This document shows positions 61,059 through 64,000 of a stretch of 64,000 nucleotides of DNA, one piece after another. Every line of letters starts with the position of its first letter. The stretch's first letter is position 1. The notes beneath the pieces were generated by a model that searched no databases, was not told the origin of the DNA, and worked only from the letters and a program-made list of their open reading frames with translations. The position numbers were made by a program, and so were the translations under genes. Location: contig JACCLO010000011.1 of NCBI GenBank assembly GCA_029448655.1, forward strand, positions 124,001 through 188,000, in the 5' to 3' direction. The stretch comes from Wolfiporia cocos (taxonomy: Eukaryota; Basidiomycota; Agaricomycetes; Polyporales; Phaeolaceae).

Positions 61059-62221
61059 TGTCACAGATTTATCTGGGGCTTACAGCATTTTTCCTACGAT
61101 TATAGCAATTTACCTGGGATTTATACGTCTACCTACAAGTTATCTACGGGTTAACTCCCATTGCCACTGTCACAAGCCAATTTCAAAGCCTAGTAGAACA
61201 CGCTAGCTTGGCACCCCACTCACGCCATACGCACGCTACAGCACTCTATCCGAGCCCAGCTGGAACCCCACGGCAACGCTAGTAGAAGCCCTCCGCAATA
61301 CAGGCCACTACGGGCACTAGCAGGCCACCAGCAGTCTAACCCTAAACTCAGTCCAAGTCCTGGCCGCAAGTCATACGCGGCCTAGTCCCTAAACCCCGGA
61401 GTCACGAGCCGACCCCTAGAGTCCAACAGGCTACAATAGCACGACGGTACGCCTGGTACAACCTTCAGGCTAAACCGCCACCGCACACTATGCTGTACGC
61501 CAACTAGGGGCACGGTCTACACTCGCACGTGACCCAGAACATTAAACCTAACACCTCGCGTCCCCACCGCACGGACACTCCCCATTACAGGCAATAGACC
61601 TCAGTCTACGAGTCCACGCTACGGCTTCCCTCCAGTACCGCAACCTCTGGGAACCCGGGCCGTGAACGATCGACCCTCAGTACCGTAACTTCGGGAACAG
61701 AGGCCCCTGACGCGTCCTCTGACCACACCCTGTATAGACTCCTGCCCGTGGGATGGCAGAACCCTGACCGATGAACCAACGGTCGTCCCGCCATTACTGG
61801 CATGAACCCGACCAACGAGGAACACCGGTCGCATACCCGATCGTGGCAGACCACGCCCGATCACGGACTTAGAACCCCGCCATTACCGGCGCACCCACGA
61901 TCGACGAGAACCACCGATCGAACCCGACAGATTGGCTATCCTTTAGATCCGCCCCTTATACGCTACGTCGCCATGGACATCAGCGCTCCGATGCCATTAC
62001 CGGCACATAGCTCATAGCCAGTTAGATACCAGTACGTAGAGGCCTCTGAGCCGCCGTACACAAACATGTACAAATAGATTAGGAGTATATATGCCGGACA
62101 GTCTTGAGCGTAAACCTCAGACTTGTCTTGGCCTTTTGTGCCTTGAGATGCCCGGACCAGGAAGGCGCTTTCATGCGACCCACCTTCCCCCGGTGTGTGT
62201 CTTAAGGTTGCGCTTGTGTCA
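61059..62221 (+). repeat. LTR-E, 5' LTR of family 4 (about 1163 bp)
   Basis: Start TGTCACAGATTTAT; end placed at …GCTTGTGTCA (62221), matching the terminal pattern of the other families. A TATA box (AGTATATATGCC) is near 62084. Only one copy is visible, so the end is inferred. Confidence 0.6.
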
Positions 62222-64000
62222 GCCACCACGACAAGCTCTTTACTGGGCTTATCAAACCACATGACTAGCTTACGTAATGCTACGGTACAACCACGTCCAA
62301 TAGCAACACTACAGCATACGTCATACAGGTCTCGCCCGTCAGAGCAAGACCAGCCACGTCATAGATCCTAGATCATAATGATAGGCCGAGCGCGGCACGC
62401 TCGCATAATAATGTCCACAAGTACAAACAGTGCCTCATGGCCTTGTACTATTGGGTAGGCCTTCCCGGCTTCCCACCGCCATAAGATCCTCGATCATAAT
62501 GGCACCTCAGGCGCGCCACGCCTTCGCATAATTATGGCAACACGGCCAAATAGCACTATATTAGCACCAAGGCAATATCGCTATAGGCTCGGCCTTCTCG
62601 GCCATCCCACGGACTCGGTGTTCTCCAAGTCCCGGGCTTCTGCCATCAGGTGGCGCGGCTCGCAAGGCCGCGCCGGCCTAGGTTACAGAGCGATAGCCAA
62701 GCGTTAGTCCTTCGGGCAGCTGGTGTGCTCTCCCTGTCAGGTGATATGGGGTCCCTCTGGAAGCATGCGGCGTAGCCCACCATCCTAGATGTATGGAGCG
62801 CTCGTGAATGCGCGATCTTAGATCGACAGTAGGAGCTGCCCTGTTGGATACCTCGGGGGGCCTAAGATGGCAAGCCTTGCCATTGAGGCGTGGTAAGGGC
62901 TGCGGTGTAATACTGCGGCCCACTTTCCGGTCTGCTCCTTAGGGGATGCGGGCCGTGTATCTTCTTCCCAACCATGTGGTCCAGACGATCAAATTCTGGC
63001 AACCACCGACCCTACCCCTGGAGCGAGCGCCTCTGTTACAAGCACAAGCGAATATCTCCGCCTCTTGGCACAGGGTCATGCACATCTATGAAGACACCTG
63101 GCGGTTTAATTCCGCGTGGCAACCCTCAAGAGGTTGCCCCTAACCATGCCCCCGTTCTTATTGTGTTCAATGAACATGACCACTCAGCGATAGTTCGCTG
63201 ATGACTCGCTCTTCTAGGTACCCTGGTATCCCAGTCAATAGTAGTTAATATATGGTTTTAGCGGCGGCTCCAGTAATTTACTTACCTTGTAAAGTAGTTT
63301 AGTAACCGCCCAATAGCATTTGTATTCAGCCTTTGGAAATCCTGCGTCACCTGTTGGTTCCCAGCTTATCTAGGCTGGTTAAGGTCGCTTATGTACATAA
63401 AAAGCAACCTTTTACATCTTAGGTACAATAAGTCAATCGAAAAACGATACTAGTACCTTACTCGACGTAGGATCGCGTACGCTAGGCAAAATATATATGC
63501 TTATAACTATCATTACTGTGGGAAATACCTATTACCAAGTCGATAAGGATTACCAATAATCCGTCGGCCCCCGTTTGACTTCGGTCTTCGCTCCTGAAAA
63601 AGGGATTCGGGTTATTGAGCATTAGTCACGGTCATTTCATTCGTTAAGTTAAGAACCTTAGAACGGGGGCACCCCTTTCGATAATGGAATCCCTGGCAAG
63701 GAAATTACCATCCGTTTGGGAAGAGACGTCTGACAAGCGTCTATAAATAATTGGAAACACTGCCGTTCTCACCGGTGTTCCATGTACAAACAGATCGCAA
63801 TAGATTACTTAATTGAATCTCGCAATCTGGGTTAGAGGAAGGGAAAACAAGGGACACACGCTATTGATACGCGTTCCCTTGAAGTGTAGCGGAGGTCGGC
63901 AAGACTTCCAGAATCACACTTCATTCGGCATCTTCGCACATCGCCGAATTCACACCGGTCCCAAACCGGTCCCCCCTGTATTGAAATTGACAATTTTGCA
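62222..64000 (+). other. Family-4 leader
   Basis: No credible gene. Blocks shared with family 2: GTCCTTCGGGCAGCT (62706), the hairpin CGATCTTAGATCG (62813), CACTTTCCGGT (62921) and CTACCCCTGGAGCG (63011). GGTGTAATAC occurs at 62904-62913 and CTCCTGAAAAAGGG near 63591. The last 400 bp show no motif that I recognise. Confidence 0.55.

Larger units (their letters stand above)
61059..64000 (+). mobile_element. Family-4 gypsy element, 5' LTR and leader (continues beyond window)
   Basis: LTR-E begins TGTCACAGA at 61059 immediately after GTCAC (61054-61058), the expected left copy of a 5-bp duplication. The leader after 62221 shares several blocks with the family-2 leader. No ORF0 or gag has appeared by 64000, so coding sequence should start beyond the right edge. 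Confidence 0.75.

Overview
The window looks like a heterochromatic, transposon-packed stretch of a basidiomycete (probably Agaricomycete) genome. Reasons: Ty3/gypsy chromoviruses of fungal type, roughly 47-65 bp spliceosomal introns in the few host genes, a Crinkler-header kinase gene family, and a GC-rich aldose 1-epimerase relic. No prokaryotic gene organisation, rRNA or CRISPR array is visible. About 80% of the window is LTR retrotransposon, much of it nested.

Layout. 1-4483: 3' part of a family-1 gypsy element (+), inserted into the leader of a family-5 element (4484-5563, -), which itself sits in the 3' LTR of a family-3 element (5564-14733, -; gag and pol open). 14734-25977: a minus-strand cluster of Crinkler-type kinase genes, three broken (K-1, K0, K1) and one apparently intact (K2, 23932-25977, five exons), riddled with hAT-like TIR elements (8-bp target duplications), a LINE 3' fragment and a solo LTR. 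26085-28392: relics of host genes, a 5'-truncated aldose 1-epimerase (+) and the tail of a membrane protein (-). 28393-36189: family-1 LTR plus gag debris, then a decayed family-2 element (-). 36190-46553: a family-1 element (-) with two 619-bp LTRs but mismatched flanks and an internal solo LTR. 46554-61058: family-1 pol tail, LTR, then leader, ORF0 and gag start (tandem or circularly permuted); the LTR is split by a complete family-2 element (49111-59113, 10,003 bp, 699-bp LTRs, TTCAT duplication, all ORFs open). 61059-64000: start of a family-4 element inserted into the family-1 gag region.

How the parts work together. The three gypsy families with readable interiors share one plan: LTR, long conserved non-coding leader (0.6-1.05 kb), an extra ORF ahead of gag (called ORF0 here), gag, then pol ordered protease-RT-RNase H-integrase-chromodomain-dUTPase, then polypurine tract and LTR. 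The most unusual signals are (i) ORF0, divergent but recognisably homologous in three families; (ii) the leader, whose short motifs recur in up to five families; (iii) the five-motif dUTPase fused behind the chromodomain; and (iv) dense GATA motifs in the U3 of several LTR families. I could not run searches, so novelty is not established. Family names (1-5; LTR-A to LTR-G) and K-1/K0/K1/K2 are labels for this window only.
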